NCBI GenBank assembly: GCA_025093985.1
Contig: JACAAK010000014.1
Coordinates: 1,736,001-1,800,000 of the forward strand
From: Calvatia gigantea
Lineage: Eukaryota > Basidiomycota > Agaricomycetes > Agaricales > Lycoperdaceae
DNA: 64,000 nt
Direction of reading: 5' to 3'
In this document: positions 23,651 through 34,616 of the stretch, piece after piece
Numbering within the stretch: position 1 is the stretch's first letter
Layout of the letters: every line of letters starts with the position of its first letter
Notes under the pieces: generated by a model
What the model saw: only the letters and a program-made list of their open reading frames with translations
Told to the model about the DNA's origin: nothing
The model's database searches: none
Made by a program: the position numbers and the translations under genes

Positions 23651-24991
23651 CCTGCTGGGTGCGCTTCTGGTGTGTAGACCTGATCCTTCTTACGATGTTG
23701 TACCAGGAATTGTTTACGTATCCGATTTCCTGAGACTAAGGTGAATTCACCCCCTTGTAAAAGGCTTAGGAAGGGAGCTTCATCATTGTTCCTATTTTAT
23801 TAATTATCCCGCAATTCTAGCTCATTCTCTCTGCGCAATAGCCACTACAAATTACAACCACATTGTATAAAAACGTAGTAATGGGTCCTACCAACGCAAG
23901 CCCTTTATCCTCCAATCATTGTACTTTCGAAGGCCAGGTCTTCGAAATGACTGCTCTCGCACCTGACCCCTCGATTCTCGTCGCTAGACTCAATTCTTCA
24001 AATTTTAAACCTGCCTGAAAATTTACTACCTCCTGCCAGAGGGGTGCTGGGACCCAGGTGTCAACGCACACGAAAACAAGGGTAGAGGGAGCGGGGGGGC
24101 TGGCGTGTGCAGGAAGAGGGGAGGTCAATGCGCAAGAACGGGGACGAAAAGGGGTGGACCAGCTGCTGCGAAAACGGCAGTAGGAGTAGGGAGGACAGCG
24201 GACACGAGAATAAGAACGAGAACAGAAGGGGCGAGAGGGTAGCGCCCACGAAAGCGGAACCAGGGCAGAACGAGAGGGGGGGTGGGAGGAGAGCCAGCAG
24301 GTCCAAATTCCAATTTATTTAGAATGTGTTTATTTATTTACTTATTTATTTATTTTCGCCATACAAACACCCGTATCAGGCCGGAATTGACAAGCCATTA
24401 ACGGAACAGATCCTGACCCAAAGGCCTGGAATGTGTGCCCCAATGTCACTCCCGACCGAAACCTTTTTATTGGGACGATTTTCGAAAGCTGCGGTACAGG
24501 CTCCTATACAGCACTAACTACGGGAGGGAGGGAGGGTAGTGCGAGATAGCTGGGGGGGCAGCTGCACTCAAGGCAAGGAATAAGTGAGCGCCCTCCATTC
24601 CCCTTCCAGTGTTATGAAGGATGGAGGAGAGAATAGGGGTTTGTTTGTCCAGCGAGGACTGGCGAAATATTGACCCGCGGGGTCATGTGTGTTGCCCAGC
24701 GGGGGCCGGAAGGTTGACCCGCGGGGTCGCGACATCGCGTACATTGGACTAAGTACCGTAAAGACTACGTCTTTAAAGACGAGGAAACCCCCGATCAGTC
24801 GATCAATCATCGCCCCGATCAAATGTGGGGCCGAATCTTTTAATTGACCAGATGTGGTAATTTCGAGCTCTGTTGTTGGGGGTCGATGGGCCCGTCGAGC
24901 TCTTCGGTATAAGGCCATATTACTCGTCCCTTTTTGTTCTCGACTTTCGTGCTTATAGGCCAATAGGGCCCCTCCTACGACTTTCGCCAAT
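23651..24991. other. spacer start, no recognised gene
   Basis: Left-arm similarity ends near 23650-23690. Beyond it are short open frames of biased composition (a Leu/Pro/Ser-rich one at 24061-24306) that look like chance, a TTTA-type microsatellite, and G-rich runs (24090, 24275, 24520). The promoter of the membrane-protein gene at 24992 must lie at the right end. Confidence 0.4.
24326..24358. repeat. TTTA-type microsatellite
   Basis: Seven imperfect tetranucleotide units of TTTA with one ACTT interruption, read directly from the sequence. Confidence 0.8.
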
Positions 24992-25032
24992 ATGTCGTCG
25001 CAAGTGCCGTCCGGGTATCTGGCTATGAACAT
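24568..25032 (-). CDS. doubtful open frame, 154 codons
   Basis: An open frame antisense to the first exon of the DUF6533-like gene. It contains IGAMIDRLIGGFLVFKDVVF, possibly a hydrophobic helix, and two near-identical Asp-Pro/Gly-rich stretches produced by a repeated DNA motif. No family is recognised and no introns are evident. It may be a chance frame. Confidence 0.15.
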   Translation of the reverse strand: MFIARYPDGTCDDILAKVVGGALLAYKHESREQKGTSNMALYRRARRAHRPPTTELEITTSGQLKDSAPHLIGAMIDRLIGGFLVFKDVVFTVLSPMYAMSRPRGSTFRPPLGNTHDPAGQYFASPRWTNKPLFSPPSFITLEGEWRALTYSLP

Positions 25033-26712
25033 CTGCGCTGGTGAGTCTCTTGTCCCCCCCGCGATGATGTTGCTTATGTTTCACAGCGATTGGGGGTACT
25101 ATATTGCTCTACGATGCGCTATTAACTTTGGATGTAGAGGTCAGCTTTCCTCCAACTGACGATGTCAACTTCTCTTCTGAGTGCTTATTCCCCGTTTTAG
25201 GTCGAATATGTATGGCGGTACGGAAGATCATCAAACTTTCTTCGGCGATTTGAGTCTCATTTTCCACTCGAGGCAACGTTGGTCCGTGAGCAAGGTTTTG
25301 TACCTGATATGTCGATACTTCTTCACGGTGGTGTTGTAGTGAGCCTTCACTTCCTTTTGGACCCGCACGACTACTGACAGCGGCATCGTCTTCCAGTATT
25401 GCAGTTATCCGTACGAACTCGTTTATTAGCCCTCCCCACCATCAGCCAACTGAGTTGCATTTCCTTGTTGCAGTGACCCTGATCGCAAATCCACCCCAAA
25501 TGGTGAGTTTGACTCTTTCGTGCGCATACAAAACAACACTGAGTGTTGCGTTTCATTAACCAGATGTGTGTATTTATCATCCGCTATTAATAGCCTTGCC
25601 ATTGATTCCCTCCAAGGTGTCGTGTGTGGCAAGATATGTCGATATTAATGTCAGTATCATGGATACTCTGGTGCTCAACAACTTACTCATGCCACCTCAA
25701 TGACGCCGCAGAATGCCTAGTCTCGCAACTATCATTCCCGACGCCATAATTCTCCTACGACTCGACGCCCTTTGTCGGGCAGACCCTAAGAGTGAGTTGC
25801 TTTATACCAACAGCTATCCAACGACTGACCGAGCCACCCCAAGTTCGATATCTCACCTTCTTTGTCTATCTTTGTGCGCTCCAGTTAACACTTCGCATTT
25901 GGTTTCGCTCTGATGCTACTGCGAACCTCAGGCCACTTAATAGTGAGCAGGTCCACCTCGGTCGTCAAACATTCGCTGTTAACGCAAAACAGGTCCTTAC
26001 CCTCACGTCAGTTCTGAATCTTGTCACGGGGACTCGATTTGTCATTTTCCGAGCATCCACCGCAAGCTTCAATGTTGGATGTAACCTACACATCAACGAT
26101 ACCAACAAAGTGTTAAATATCTTTGCTTGGTGAGTCCATCCTCCCCCACGTCAGACGCCGCAACTACACATACACTACTGGATATAGGGTCATCCCAACA
26201 ACTGCTCAAGGTATATAGGCTGTTCGTCGCTCGTCTCAGGCTACTCATAAGCGCGTCGAGTATACTACTTCATCCTCACCGTCTCGCGATTCCTGGCCTG
26301 CGCAAAAGAAATTGGGCGGGACACAGACAGGTGGTTTGGCCATATCCTTAAGATGCGCAAAATTGTCCCGACCTTGTATCGTCTGCTCCGTGATGGTACC
26401 ATCTATTTCATTGTGTGAGTCCCTCAACACTTTACTTGGTCAAGGCGATGACGTTCCGGTTTGTTAACAGTACTATAAGTTGGTTTCCGTTCTAATACCC
26501 CCATAAAACTCACTGATTGTTATCTCTGAATCCAGTTCAATATGTTTTGATATTCTCTCTAAGCAACAGCCTTCCTGCGACACAACTTTGGTTACCCTTA
26601 GTGACGTCAGTAGCTCCCATCGTTCTTTCTGTCAGCCTTTCTCTGACCATACACAGACTGTTCAAAGCGTTGAATCCACTACTGGTATACATTTTCCCCT
26701 TTACGTGAGAAG
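24992..26712 (+). CDS. multi-pass membrane protein, DUF6533-like (agaric 7-TM family)
   Basis: The start and first exons are clear: MSSQVPSGYLAMNICA (24992-25040), then IGGTILLYDALLTLDVE (25087-25139), a 17-nt exon (25201-25217), and RQRWSVSKVLYLICRYFF from 25273. The pattern LLYDxLLTLDxEVxxxWxxRWSxxKxLYLxxRY is typical of DUF6533 proteins of Agaricomycetes, integral membrane proteins of unknown role. Later exons give IIPDAIILLRLDALCRADPK, then RYLTFFVYLCALQLTLRIWF, and KMRKIVPTLYRLLRDGTIYF (about 26350-26410), and a last hydrophobic segment near 26545-26640. Exons after 25350 cannot all be joined in one frame: a stop follows FFTVVL and another follows TTAQGI. The gene may be decayed. The family call rests on remembered patterns. 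Confidence 0.6.
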
Positions 26713-27184
26713 TAGTCACTAAAATCCTAAATAAAGGCCTCTCGCCTTTATCTGAACTTGAGGGTACGCGGTTTGACGGAAAATTATGACAACGTAATTG
26801 GCCCCGATGAGGAATTAACCTTCGCGCGGTCAGAAGATGTAGAACCGAGCCAACGCCATGAGCCTGGCAGCTAGCCACGACGAGGAGCAACTTTCGCGAG
26901 CCGTACCATGTGCTGAAAATAGGGGTCACAATAGTTACATTTGAACGGGGTAACTTCAGCGATACACCCTGGGCCGGCCAGCTATAGTTAATAATTTGCT
27001 GGATTAGCCGGCGTTGGGAACATACAGAGGTTAGAACGGTGTTTATTGTATACTATCATACGACGTTCTGCTGCTTGGTTTCTTGATTGACTGCCTGGTG
27101 TAACCACGAAGGATGTCGTCCCGGGTAATCAGTCTCTGGCACCCCCCTATTCTACGTACCTTCAACGTATCATCGAAAATACAC
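26713..27184. other. no recognised gene
   Basis: This lies between the membrane-protein gene and a reverse-strand kinase fragment. Short frames only; nothing recognised. Confidence 0.4.
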
Positions 27185-27587
27185 TCATTCGGAGTTAACA
27201 AACTCCCAGAAGGCACGAGCATGGGTCTCATACTCAATCTCCTGAGGTGCAGCTGAGCTTTCAAGGTTCAGAATGAAAAAGTCTCGATACACCGAGGGAA
27301 GACCCCAACCAAGAAGCTCTGCGCGGTGGATGTTCCTCAAGGCAACCAGGAATTTCAGGTCTGCTACCCGACCCCGCCAGCTGACTAGATCTAGTCAAGG
27401 CAGACTACCTTTCACGAGATAGCTCAAGGTGTAGCCAAAGCCCACCAGGTCATCGGCTATGGAAGGTCCTGGATTAAGAGGGGGAGGGTTGCGAGACGCC
27501 CATTTTTACACTTGCTGTTAGAAGACTCACCATCAAGAGGGGACAATGTATGCTTCACACTCGCGTAACGATAGTTGATAAGACTTC
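27185..27587 (-). pseudogene. protein kinase C-lobe fragment (CK1-like)
   Basis: On the complement, NYRYASVKHTLSPLDG is spliced over a short intron (gtgagt...ccag, about 27476-27540) to PSIADDLVGFGYTLSYLVKG, then SLP followed by TGA where the kinase family has Trp. The frame continues with LVALRNIHRAELLGWGLPSV and YRDFFILNLESS to a stop at 27185. The series YRYAS, DDLxxxGY and KGSLP(W) corresponds to kinase subdomains VIII-IX of casein-kinase-1-like proteins. Everything N-terminal, including the ATP site and catalytic loop, is absent: the sequence at 27588 switches to a different gene on the other strand. The TGA and the missing N-lobe make it a pseudogene. Confidence 0.65.
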
Positions 27588-28408
27588 TGGGAACGTATCA
27601 TCGAAGAATGCCAGAAGGTATGCTACGTCTCTTATCCATTCTCGGGCAGTTCACAAATTTTGCAACAGGGCTCAATAAATTCTCGGATAAACATCCTTCA
27701 TTTCCTCGACTCGCTATGCGAGACTTGCCTTCTGCTCAAATCTCGGCCGCCTAGCCAGAAGGAGAACTCTAACTTCAGGGGCCTTTACGTGGATTACCTC
27801 GCACGAGCCTTGGTAAAGATAATTGAACTAATCGTGCCAGAAGGACGTCAAGGTCTCCCAAACCTCTCCAGCACTAAGCAGGTGCGCCAGTTTCTCCTTG
27901 AGGTACGCAGCTGCGCACTTAACCGCGTAACACCACAGGTACTTGAAAGTTGGCGCACAAAACGCGTTGTTGACCCACAAAAAAAGCCCTTTTGATTTTG
28001 AACTCTCGTCCCAGCACCGGCCAGGATACCTCTCGCCCGATGCCTCAATTAACGTCATCACAAGATCATCTGTCCCGAAACGATGTCTTCAAACGTATCA
28101 ATGAAGATCGGAAACGCCACAAACGGCTTCGTGAGCGGCGATGGGTTCAGCCTATTGCGCACAACACGGCAGATTATCGTGCCCTTCCACCTGCATGTTT
28201 CCTTCCGCTGACAGAGTCGGCGGATGGAGAACGAGAACTCCCGATTGATATTGAGTTCGAAAACGAATGGGAGACAACAAGTTTTCGTGATTGGAATGAA
28301 GACGATGATGAAGCAGCCACAGGAGTCGGATCTATCTTTTCGAGCGCCCGGAGAAGGACCAATGGACTTGTTGTAATTCCCGGATCCCAGAGCGGGAGGG
28401 ACGAGTGA
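27588..28408 (+). pseudogene. CTK3: Ctk3-like CTD-kinase gamma subunit, 5'-truncated and frameshifted
   Basis: Ctk3 is the regulatory subunit of CTDK-I, which phosphorylates Ser2 of the RNA polymerase II C-terminal domain. Exons: 27588-27617 (WERIIEECQK), 27669-27881 (GSINSRINILHFLDSLCETC, YVDYLARALVKIIELIVPEG), and 27939 on (VLESWRTKRVVDPQKK). The C-terminal domain shows DVFKRINEDRKRHKRLRERR, then WVQP, IDIEFENEWETT and an acidic WNEDDDEA tail. Introns are 27618-27668 and 27882-27938. A 7-A run at about 27978-27984 breaks the frame; one more A restores DPQKKALL. The start of the CID-like domain is absent, since upstream of 27588 lies an unrelated kinase fragment in the other direction. Confidence 0.8.
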
Positions 28409-28554
28409 TAGGTATGTATGTACGATACCGACTATGCTACATGAATGTGATTATCGATACAATTGCATGTGATACCTCACCGTACGATTCTAACTACTTT
28501 TCGTTTTCTTGAAATTTCCCCCGCTTTCACTGTGCCAGGTCAATTTACTTGAAT

Positions 28555-29105
28555 TTACGGGGGAAAAGGCCGCTTACGTATAACCCTGCCTTTCCGTTTG
28601 CGACTCTCTTTCTTGATGATGTTGCGCTGCAACTTGCGCTTCGCTGCTGCTTCAGGATTGGTCGTCAGACTTAATGTCCGTGCGACCTTCCGGTTTCGTC
28701 GTAGCTCGGAAGTCTGCTGTGCAGTTTGTGTGTAGGTATTAGGAAATTTTGCTGTCCCAACTTTAGCTTGTACGAGATCTTGTAACTCTACAGCGGTGGT
28801 CTTCAATTCCTCTGTTCACCATAATCACTCAGTGACATGTGTATGGTTGCTGAATAGGATAGCCACTCAGCCATTTGTGCATCTCGAATGGTGTCCTCTT
28901 CCGCTAACCAGTACACGGGTGTGAGAATGTGGACTAGGAACTGTCCAACACGTTCCTCATTCATGTGTGATGCCATAGCAGCAAACCAGCGTAATGCAGC
29001 AAGCGGTTGTTGGTGCCACGTCAACTGGACAAAGGAAGAGGCGTATGTCAATATGGCGCAGGTGGGGGAAGGTGACGAAAAACTCACAGTGCCTTTGCAA
29101 CTCAT
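28555..29105 (-). pseudogene. UTP20: UTP20 C-terminal fragment (U3 snoRNP / 90S pre-ribosome)
   Basis: Utp20 is a giant HEAT-repeat protein (about 2,500 residues) of the small-subunit processome. Only the last ~160 codons are here. They include RWFAAMASHMNEERVGQFLV, HILTPVYWLAEEDTIRDAQM, then after a short intron LKTTAVELQDLVQAKVGTAKF and the basic tail TNPEAAAKRKLQRNIIKKES RKRKGR. An upstream intron (about 29031-29094) ends in ttgtccag. The join between AQMAE and ELKTTA needs a one-base irregularity at the 3' splice site. Nothing on the complement beyond 29130 continues the HEAT repeats, so the gene is cut. With the Ctk3-like and kinase pieces, this forms a cluster of truncated conserved genes. 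Confidence 0.78.
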
Positions 29106-30099
29106 AGTTGATTTCCTAACACCAGCGTCATGTCCAATGCAATGTACCGCTGGCTCAACGTGTTCACCGGATCCGGAATGAAGGAGAGACTTGATCCAAG
29201 AAGCCAGGCCACGGTGGCATGTTTGAATAATGCTCGCTTACTGGCGCTGCTTGATCATCTTTTGAAATACGCGGTCAGATTGCGGGAGCTCCCTATTAAT
29301 GCAGAAGGCTTCACCAGTTTGAATTCAGCTATGCCGAGTGTTTAGAAAGGGGGTTAAACTCAACCGTCAGAGCGATGAGGGTGACCTCAAGACCAAAATG
29401 CAAGACGGCCATTAGGTATGAAAATAGGGTCAGTCGCCACTCTGCTGATACAATAGACGATGGGCAAGGGTGTATCCTTCGTCGCCACGACTCGCCTTAA
29501 GTAGCTACATATGTGGAGGTTGGTCAGCGGCATCGTGAATGGTGGTGGGCCTTCCCTGTGCGACGAAACTTGTTGTCCAGCGGGTAGAAATGGATGTGAC
29601 GTATTACGACACATGGAGGGAACGACATAAATCTGGTTTTGCAGTAGACAACGGAAGGCAGGGTAGGAAATGTGTCTGGGAACGGGTGCCTGCGGGAAGA
29701 AATACACAGGCTATCAGAGGAGAAAGAGGGGGGACTTGTGTGTAGGATGTCTCTGAAGTGGTGGGCAGAGCGATGGGATGCGGAATCTGGAGAGGGAGTG
29801 CGGAGGAAGTCCCAGGTAAAAGTTGGCGGTCTGGAGGGTCATTCATCAAGCACTAAGGATCAGAGAAAGTTGGCAAAAATATGGGGAACCGGCGTTCCTC
29901 ACCCCCAATGGGTATATCATCCAAACCAATTGCCACAGGATCCTGCGTAACAACTTCCTAGAAGCGGGCTGTAATGGAGCGCCACCAGGAGTAGCGCTAG
30001 CTGAATGAGAAGTATTAGCATAGTTGGTTTGGTTGGCGTTCAACGTTCAGTGTTCGCCGCCGCTTCTCGACTCTGCCGTTGTTCGACACGTTCTTGGAG
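29106..30099. other. no recognised gene
   Basis: Several short frames on both strands (including about 70 codons at 29130-29345 with LLALLDHLLKYAVRLRELPI) do not connect by convincing splice sites and match nothing I know. Confidence 0.35.
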
Positions 30100-31500
30100 C
30101 TTGAATTTGGCGGCTTATCGTGTGGAGGGACGACAATATGATCCATGAGTTCGTCGGCAGGCGTTGGAAGGGAAGGTTGAACTGGAAGGGAAGCACTCGT
30201 TCAAACGATCAACTGGAGTGCACCTTGATCTGTCGCATGTTTCTGCGCGAAGCCTACACACAAGCTTGACGCTAATGCTGCGACCACACTTCAGGAGCTC
30301 CACCGCCGAGGGTTCCTTCGACAATTTCCCGGGTGGTCGCATGGCTAGCGTCGTAAATAAAGACGTGATGAACGAACCAACACGAGGTCTGACCACACGA
30401 TGGAATCATCATTAGACGTTAGCGTACTAGAATTCGAAGGATCCTTGACTCACATCTCTAGATACGTCTGAAATACAAACTTGGGTGCGAGGACACCGGT
30501 ATCTGCCCCACCTACCACCCGCACCATGTAACCTTGAGGCTGTCTCCAATACAGCTGACCTCTGACACCTCCGAACCCCTGGCATGCGGCTTCATGTGGC
30601 GTCTTTGTCACCATGCCAAACCTAAAGCATATGGGTAACTTACCCATCGCCGCTGGCTTGATATAGGATAGATGGCAAAGATAGAAGAGCACATGGGGGA
30701 AGTTGTGCCACTGAGACGCTCGTTGTCACATTGACGGCAGGTTCTACCAGTGATTAGTGAATAATTGATTGATCACACAGCTTCTCCATGTTACATATCA
30801 GAGCAACGCCGCCGCCAGAAGGTCAATCGACACTACCCCCACCCAGTAGAAGGGCGACGACATGACCCACGACTTCGCCGATCTTCGCGAACAAAGGAAC
30901 GAGAAACAGTGTCAGTAGGTGCTGGAGGGGAAGGTGGAATTGGGAGAGCGGCGCTCATTTCAAGCGTTCAATTTGAGCGCGTTGATTGACTGTAAGTTTC
31001 CGCTAGAAGCTTGTATGCAAGCTTGGCGCTAGCGTTGTGACCACAGTTTCAGAAGCTTCATCATCGGTGGGTTCCTTCGACAATTTTCTGGGTGGTCGCA
31101 TGACTCGTGTCGTAATAAAGGTGGATGGAGAAACCGAGATGAGGTCTGGACTCTGGACTACGTGATGGGATCATCATGAGACGTTTGCATTTGAAGGACT
31201 CTTCACTCGCAGTCTCACATATCTGGATATGCCCGAAATACGAACTTGAGTGTGAGGATGCCGATGCCCTGCCTACCATCTGTGGAGGCCGTCTGATACA
31301 CACTGCATCCGACCTCGACACCTTTGTCACCCTATACCCAATCCGGAGCGTATAGATCGCTGCTGCGGCTTTCTAGATATAGGATACTTATAATTAGCAA
31401 AGATGGAAGAGCATATGGTGTGCCACTGTCTGCCGGTAAATGATGCACGCAGCTTCTCGATGCGGCATATCAGGGCAATGTTATTGTCAGAAGAACTGAC
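30100..31500. repeat. diverged tandem duplication, unit ~0.7 kb
   Basis: Landmarks recur in the same order and orientation about 0.7-0.75 kb apart. Examples are gggttccttcgacaatttcc / gggttccttcgacaattttc (30308, 31060), the block at 30440-30620 / 31195-31330 ending in ttgtcacc, a gatatagga(ta) stretch (30660, 31376), and cttctc..catatcag..gcaa (30780, 31450). Identity is roughly 70-75% by eye with many indels. Frames on the complement are short. The unit could derive from an exon-containing segment, but no protein is recognised. Confidence 0.65.
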
Positions 31501-31533
31501 ACCCCCCCACTTACTCTCACACCGAGCATTGAC

Positions 31534-32672
31534 ATGACCGACATACCGAGCGTTCTCCAAGTCCGAGAGAAATATCGTCATTTTCGTATTCTCGTGATCG
31601 GTAGGGCCAACGCGGGCAAGACAACACTCTTGAAACGAGTTTGTAACACCACAGAAGAGCCTTCCATTTACGACGAAAATAACAAAAACTTGGTGCGCCT
31701 GATGCATTTGGCCCTTGCGAGATACACCTGCTGACATCCTAAGCAATGAAAACAGTTGGAGCCAACCGAAGGGGTGACTGACTTATACTTTTCTTGATCG
31801 AGATCAACGCCCTGACACCAACCGTGCCCAGCGTGGATTCCATGACATTCGTCGCGCGTTCGGCTTCCAGAGCAACCCGGACTTCATTTTTCACGATTCC
31901 CCTGGATTCGAGGCTGGAGACGACCGTCAGCTCAAGGAGGTCCAGTCCTTTATCGCCGAACGCGCGAAAGCCACTGAAGTCGCAGACCAACTTCACGCCA
32001 TTTGGCAAGTTTCCCCCTTCCCCTCAATTCGCATTGCTTACGCGCGGCTAGGTTCTGCTTCATACCGGACTCATCCAGGCCTCTGCTCACACTAGAGCAG
32101 AGATTCTTTAACGAGGCACGAGCCGGAAATAGTCAGTGTGCCCGAGGTTGTCCCTGTCCCTCGCTCATGACTAGTCCTTCCAGTTCCAGTGATTGCCATT
32201 TTTACGAAATTCGATGATTTGATATCTCAAGTCTGTGATATGGAATTGGAGTGGGAAGAAAACCGCCAAGCTGCAGAACGCGAACTGCAGGACAAGTTTC
32301 AAAAACCGCTGTCTGAGTACAAGTTCCCACCGCGGGCATACGTACGCATGGAGGGCATGTTGAATTCATCTTTTGTGATGGCCGTCAGCTGGCTGATTCG
32401 GCTCACATCTAGGTTTAAATGAGGATGATAGTGATCATCAGAGCCAGGTGAATGAGCTAACGAAGAAAACAGCAGATTCCCTTGACGACCCTGCACTCCA
32501 AATGTTATTCGTTTCGGTTCAGCAGAATAATTTGGAGTTATGCATTACATATGCAGTGAAACGGTATGCATTTGTAGGGCTCATGTGCGAGGTCACTGCT
32601 GACATCTCCATCAGTTTACCCAAGATTTCGAGGAATTATGACTTGGTTCGTACAATCCTTATTCAAGGCTGA
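31534..32672 (+). CDS. P-loop GTPase (agaric G-domain family)
   Basis: The start at 31534 (MTDIPSVLQVREKYRHFRIL) precedes a G1/P-loop LVIGRANAGKTTLLKRVCNTTEE (about 31580-31660). After an intron come RGFHDIRRAFGFQSNPDFIF and the G3 box HDSPGFEAGDD (near 31890-31920). Later exons contain the G4-like box VIAIFTKFDDL (about 32185-32215) and the conserved C-terminal stretch KKTADSLDDPALQMLFVSVQ QNNLELCITYAVKRYAF. The order G1-G3-G4 and this C-terminus match a family of hypothetical agaric GTPases distantly like AIG1/septin G domains. Introns are evident by frame change at about 31692-31798, 32005-32050, 32130-32185 and 32410. The join near 31835 needs an indel. Function is unknown. Confidence 0.68.
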
Positions 32673-33737
32673 GACTTCTGTGTAATAAATGTTCCTGAAG
32701 AGGAATGTAATGGAGTGCTTGCAATGGTTTCGTCATGTATATGTGGGTTTAACTCAATTTATCATGGACTGAAACTGAACTATGGCATGACAGTGGAAGG
32801 TAAGCATAGAGAAATACCTACAAGGTAATGTTCTCATCTGCTATGGGGACTATATTGCATACTGATATTGGTATGATAGATAATGACCTAGGCTGAGCAC
32901 AAGCAGAGCTATGTATGAACCATTTATATTTTACTTATGAAAAATGCTAAAATGATGGCCTATTCAGGATGTGAGTGAAAAGGCATTATTTCGAATATTG
33001 GAGTACTGACAGAAAGTCTGAGAACAGTATGTAAGTTAGATTGATAAATAAATTTGGAGGCTTATGAAGCTGTTTCTGGGCCCAGGGTGAAAAGGTAAGG
33101 AGGCAATAAAATTCTTATAACAAAAATCTAAGATAGGATTATATTTAGGAGGTATGTAGGAAATACTGTTAGAGCTAGGCTACTAATGAAAAATACTAAA
33201 AATTGGCCTAGAATGTGAGTTATTTTTCATGTCTTGCTCTAATTGGTCAAAGACTCAGATGGACTCCAGACAAGAGTAGTACGTTGGCTTCTTCGGACAG
33301 ATGAGAACTTGACCAGACGAGAAAGATCCTTGACACGAGGAAACAGACCAGAAACTTGGATCAACCGTCCACAGTTGCACGGTGATTGAAGCAAGGTATT
33401 CGATTATAAAAAGACTCAAGGCTTGAAGTTTAAGCAAGGCAGACCAGACCTGCCGGTAGCGAAGTGGAGGAATGCGCAGATTGAGGCGTGATGAGCAGAC
33501 GCGGCAGGGTCAATCAGTGAACAGGATGAACACGAATCAAAACCCCATTGCTGTCATGATCTGGGAACGATTAAACCAACTGATGTAATGCTCGGATGAG
33601 GCACCCTAGGCATTATACACCAGGGGTGAGCTACGAAATTAACTAAAGAGACCAACAGCTCAATCGAGGAAGTCATTATGTCGGACTAGGTCAAGGATCA
33701 AAGCGTCCTCTAGTCAACTAACAAAGTTCCACGAAAA
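32673..33737. other. AT-rich gene-free stretch
   Basis: Clearly AT-richer than the flanks between 32690 and 33250, with phrases such as gaaaaatgctaaaa/gaaaaatactaaaa recurring near 32938 and 33188. No coding frame above 60 codons. From 33250 the composition returns to normal but still shows no gene. The right end borders satellite array 1. Confidence 0.6.
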
Positions 33738-34616
33738 CAGCCTTTCTGTGAATGTGTCCAGGCAGTGAGTCACTTTTCATGTTTCTGCCCAAGTTCCTTC
33801 ACTCACCAGCCTTTTTGTGAATGTGTCCAGCTTGTGAGTCACTTTTATATTTCTGCCAAGTTCCTTCACTCACCAGCCTTTCTGTGAATGTGTTCAGGAA
33901 GTGAGTCACTTTCCATGTTTCTGCCAAGTTCCTTCACTCACCAGCCTTTTTGTGAATGTGTCCAGCGAGTGAGTCACTTTTTATGTTTCTGCCAAGTTCC
34001 TTCACTCACCAGCCTTTCTGTGAATGTGTTCAGGGAGTGAGTTACTTTCCATGTTTCTGCCAAGTTCTTCACTCATCAGCCTTCCTGTGAATGTGTTCAG
34101 GGAGTGAGTCACTTTCTATGTTTCTGCCAAGTTCCTTCACTCACCAGCCTTTTGTGAATGTCCAGCGAGTGAGTCACTTTTTATGTTTCTGCCAAGTTCC
34201 TTCACTCACCAGCCTTTTTGTGAATGTGTCCAGCTTGTGAGTCACTTTTTATATTTCTGCCAAGTTCCTTCACTCACCAGCCTTCCTGTGAATGTGTTCA
34301 TAGGAGTGAGTCACTTTCCATGTTTCTGCCAAGTTCCTTCACTCACCAGCCTTTTGTGAATGTGTCCAGCGTGTGAGTCACTTTTATATTTTCTGCCAAG
34401 TTCCTTCACTCACCAGCCTTCTGTGAATGTGTTCCAGGGAGTGAGTCACTTTTCCATGTTTCTGCCAAGTTCCTTCACTCACCAGCCTTCTGTGAATGTG
34501 TTCAGGATGTGAGTCACTTTTCATGTTTCTGCCAAGTTCCTTCACTCATCAGCCTTCCTGTAATGTGTCCAGTTGTGAGTCACTTTTTATGTTTCTGCCA
34601 AGTTCCTTCACTCACA
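33738..34616. repeat. 67-68 bp satellite, array 1 (13 units)
   Basis: Each unit reads approximately tgtgaatgtgttcagggagt, gagtcactttccatgtttct, gccaagttccttcactcacc, agccttcc. I count 13 occurrences of the (g/a)gtgagtcact core. Two main variants exist: one with ttcaggga..ccatg, the other with tccagctt..tatattt. Every unit has the near-palindrome gtgagtcac, which contains the AP-1/Gcn4-type site TGAGTCA. Confidence 0.97.

Noticed and set aside
23916..24322. Leu/Pro/Ser-rich frames near 24 kb as a signal-peptide protein
   Set aside because: Composition follows from G-rich simple sequence; no start context, no domain and no continuation.
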